34,180 nucleotides of DNA from Candidatus Nanohalarchaeota archaeon QJJ-7. Lineage in GTDB: Archaea; Nanohalarchaeota; Nanosalinia; Nanosalinales; Nanohalalkaliarchaeaceae. A model generated the notes under the pieces. That model had not been told where the DNA came from. It searched no databases and saw only the letters and a list, made by a program, of their open reading frames with translations. The position numbers and the translations under genes are program-made. The stretch spans positions 1 to 34,180 of the forward strand of contig JALIDP010000006.1 in the NCBI GenBank assembly GCA_022865215.1, written 5' to 3'. The number at the start of each line of letters is the position of its first letter. The stretch's first letter is position 1. Shown one piece after another: positions 31,659-34,180 of this stretch.

Positions 31659-34180
31659 TTATCCTTTCACGTTGACGACCGGTCGCATCCTGGCCACCTT
31701 CCTACCTATACCTAGAGCGTCAGTGACTTTCACAACCTCGTCCACGTCCTTGTAGACCCCTGGGGCCTCCTCTGCTATGGTTGAACCGCTCTGTGCTTTC
31801 ACGTAGATCCCTTCCCTCTCAAGATCGTCCTGCACGTCTTCCCCCCAGTAGTCCTCTTTCGCCTGCGTCCTTGACATGAGACGGCCTGCGCCGTGCGCGC
31901 TGGAACCGAAAGTCTTCTTCATCGCCTCCTCTGTCCCCTTCAGAACGTACGATGAAGTTCCCATGGAACCCGGTATCAGAACTGGCTGTCCCACGTCACG
32001 GTACGCCTCAGGGACTTCAGGATGGCCGGCAGGGAACGCCCGTGTCGAACCCTTTCTATGCACGTAAACCTCCCTCTCCTCCCCGTCTATCTCGTGCTCC
32101 TCCTTCTTCGCTATATTGTGCGCCACATCGTATAACAGGTGCATGCCGAGCTCCTGCCACGACCTGTCGAATATCCTCTCGAACGCCTTCCTAGCCTGGT
32201 ACATAACCAGCTGCCTGTTAACCCAGGCAAAGTTGATAGCGGCGTTCATCGCCCCGTAATACTGATCCTCAAGCTCCGAACCTGACGGGGCGTAGGCAAG
32301 CTCTTTATCCGGCAACCCTTCCAGCTCCTCCTGGTGCTCCTGCTCTATCCTCCTCAAGAAATCGGAACACACCTGGTGGCCGAGACCTCGGGAACCGCAG
32401 TGGATGGTCACCACGACCTGGTCCTCCTCCAGCCCGTAGTCCTCAGCTGTCTCCTCATCGTATATCTCGGAGACTACCTGAACTTCGAGGAAATGGTTGC
32501 CGCTGCCCAGTGAACCGACCTGCTCCTTCGCACGGTCCTTCGCCTTCTCGGAGATGTGTTCGACCGATGCTTCCTCCCTGTATCCCTCGTCCTCGCAGTG
32601 TTCCAGGTCATCTTCCACCGCGTAACCATTGTCCTTGGCCCAGTGAACCCCGTTCAGACAGATCTCCTCTACGTCTCCCTTGGAAAGGCTTCCCGCGACC
32701 GCCCCCTCCCCCAGACCTGAAGGAACCTTCTGAAACAGGATGTTAGCCAGCTGCTTCTCCTTTCCCTTTATATCGTCGTAGGCGAGGTCTGTCTTCATGA
32801 CGCGTACTCCGCAGTTGGATACAATGAAGCTGTTCGCCTGGAAGTTGTGCTCCTCGTGCTCGACCCCTATATCGTAGACAGGCTTCCTGCCTGAGAACTC
32901 GATTGATTGGATCTCCACGGGAACAGAGAGGTTGTCCTTGACCTCTATTTCATCCTGGTGCTCCTCGAAGTCAGGGAAATCCTCAGGCGGACGTATCTTT
33001 GTATCTCGCCCGCTCCAGATACTTCTCTCGATGAACCGGTCGTTGATCTCAAAGCGCTGTTTCAGTTCTTTGGGCGCGGATCCGTTGTTGTAGAGGGACA
33101 CTGCTTTCTCTGCTATCTGGGCCCTTCTCTGTATCGCGTGTTCCTTCAGTTTCGTGTACTGGACGACCTTCATCGCTTCCTTCTGCTTTTCGAGATTGTA
33201 CCGGTAACCTACAGTGGTGAAGAACCGGGTAAGGTTCTCGGGTTTGCTGCTGATCCCGAAACGGAGCCGCAACATGTCGTGTTCTGCGTTACTGTCCGTC
33301 TCGAACGCTTCCAGGGCTGTAGTTTCGATATCAAGGGATCTGAGCAGGTCTTTGAGTTCCAGCATGAACTGTTCACCTTCCTCTCTTTTCTCTTCTGTCC
33401 GGTTCTGGGAGACCTGTGGTGTATAGAAATTCTTTCGGTACACGGCTGAAGGTTTGCTCATCTCGGCCCCGAAGAATGCCGAGAGGTACAATGCCTTCTG
33501 CCAGTCCGCCAGCTCTGAAAGGTAATCCGGGACGGTAAACCCGCTTTCCACCTTTTTCCCTGACGGAGCTCCGAGCTCTATGAGGAGCTTCTGGAACGCT
33601 CTCGATCCACAGGAGACGCTGGTCTCCGTTGCCTCGAACTCTTTACCTTCGACCTCGTGCTGTCGGTCCCGCTCGTAGATGCTTGACGGCGAGAACCCGA
33701 GCTGCCTTATATCCCGCTGGATGGTTTCGAGATCCTCCTTATCGGCGTAGAAGGTTGTTTTCCCTGTTTTATTGAAAGCTCCGTCTCCTGTATGGAACCC
33801 TACCAATTTCAGCAGGATGTTGAATTCGTGGTCCGTGGTCCGGAGAGGGAGCAGATCCCTGTCGGTGAGCGCTCTCACGAGCTGGGGATTATCGCCGGAG
33901 AAATCGTCTCTATCGAGAACTACTTTTTCTTCCAGCTCCTCGTCCGGAAGACCCTCGAAAGGCCTGACCATCACGGTATCTCCCTCTTCAAGGTCTTCCA
34001 GTTCCTTCATGCCCTCTGGGGTGAGGAAAGGATGGTCATCTGTCGCTTCGATTGTATCCCCGGTCCTGGTTTCAACCTGGTAAACTTCGTCTTCTTCTCG
34101 CTCCATGAAGAGGTGTATATCGGATTCTTCTGAACGTTCGGACGCTACTGTGGCCCTCTCACTTTCGAAATCATCCTTCA
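31659..34180 (-). CDS. rtcB: RNA-splicing ligase RtcB containing a large intein (N-terminal extein outside the window)
   Basis: C-terminal extein 'CGVRVMKTDLAYDDIKGKEKQLANILFQKVPSGLGEGAVAGSLS...VVTIHCGSRGLGHQVCSDF...'. Intein block B 'TGDTIEATDDHPFLT', DOD-type endonuclease motif 'LVGFHTGDGAF', C-terminal splice 'EHNFQANSFIVSN|C'. Frame is open to the window edge. Confidence 0.95.
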   Translation of the reverse strand, partial: KDDFESERATVASERSEESDIHLFMEREEDEVYQVETRTGDTIEATDDHPFLTPEGMKELEDLEEGDTVMVRPFEGLPDEELEEKVVLDRDDFSGDNPQLVRALTDRDLLPLRTTDHEFNILLKLVGFHTGDGAFNKTGKTTFYADKEDLETIQRDIRQLGFSPSSIYERDRQHEVEGKEFEATETSVSCGSRAFQKLLIELGAPSGKKVESGFTVPDYLSELADWQKALYLSAFFGAEMSKPSAVYRKNFYTPQVSQNRTEEKREEGEQFMLELKDLLRSLDIETTALEAFETDSNAEHDMLRLRFGISSKPENLTRFFTTVGYRYNLEKQKEAMKVVQYTKLKEHAIQRRAQIAEKAVSLYNNGSAPKELKQRFEINDRFIERSIWSGRDTKIRPPEDFPDFEEHQDEIEVKDNLSVPVEIQSIEFSGRKPVYDIGVEHEEHNFQANSFIVSNCGVRVMKTDLAYDDIKGKEKQLANILFQKVPSGLGEGAVAGSLSKGDVEEICLNGVHWAKDNGYAVEDDLEHCEDEGYREEASVEHISEKAKDRAKEQVGSLGSGNHFLEVQVVSEIYDEETAEDYGLEEDQVVVTIHCGSRGLGHQVCSDFLRRIEQEHQEELEGLPDKELAYAPSGSELEDQYYGAMNAAINFAWVNRQLVMYQARKAFERIFDRSWQELGMHLLYDVAHNIAKKEEHEIDGEEREVYVHRKGSTRAFPAGHPEVPEAYRDVGQPVLIPGSMGTSSYVLKGTEEAMKKTFGSSAHGAGRLMSRTQAKEDYWGEDVQDDLEREGIYVKAQSGSTIAEEAPGVYKDVDEVVKVTDALGIGRKVARMRPVVNVKG

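Overview
This is an archaeal window. The gene content (acidic, Glu/Asp-rich proteins, compact S10/spc/alpha-like ribosomal clusters, NucS, RtcB, Cbf5) would suit a small-genome halophile such as a nanohaloarchaeon, but that assignment is inference. From the right end, on the minus strand: an intein-containing rtcB (5'-truncated by the window), then a long operon L3-L4-L23-L2-S19-L22-S3-L29-eIF1/SUI1-Rpp29-S17-L14-L24-S4e-L5-S14-S8-L6-L32e-(53-aa zinc ribbon)-L19e-L18-S5-L30-L15-SecY-DUF106-Cbf5. Next come a NUDIX gene, tRNA-Ser, small membrane/lipoprotein genes, nucS, tRNA-Gln, the S13-S4-S11-RpoD cluster, tRNA-Leu, L18e-L13-S9-RpoN, then tRNA-Pro, tRNA-Glu, a TraB-family gene, CutA and three more tRNAs. 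The left 4 kb is accessory: an S-layer C-terminus, two tandem TumE-like toxin-antitoxin modules, and a caspase-like protease operon among degenerate repeats of the S-layer gene 3' end. The most unusual signal is in the tRNA genes. Six of eight (Ala, His, Pro, Leu-UAA, Gln, Ser) carry extra copies of their own 5' or 3' ends. These lie in direct repeat and are separated by short hairpins that also contain an inverted copy of the same tRNA end. Several also have introns or insertions in the D-arm or anticodon loop. One 37-bp hairpin is identical in the T-arm-proximal trailers of two unrelated tRNAs. This looks like an undescribed family of tRNA-targeting palindromic insertion elements.
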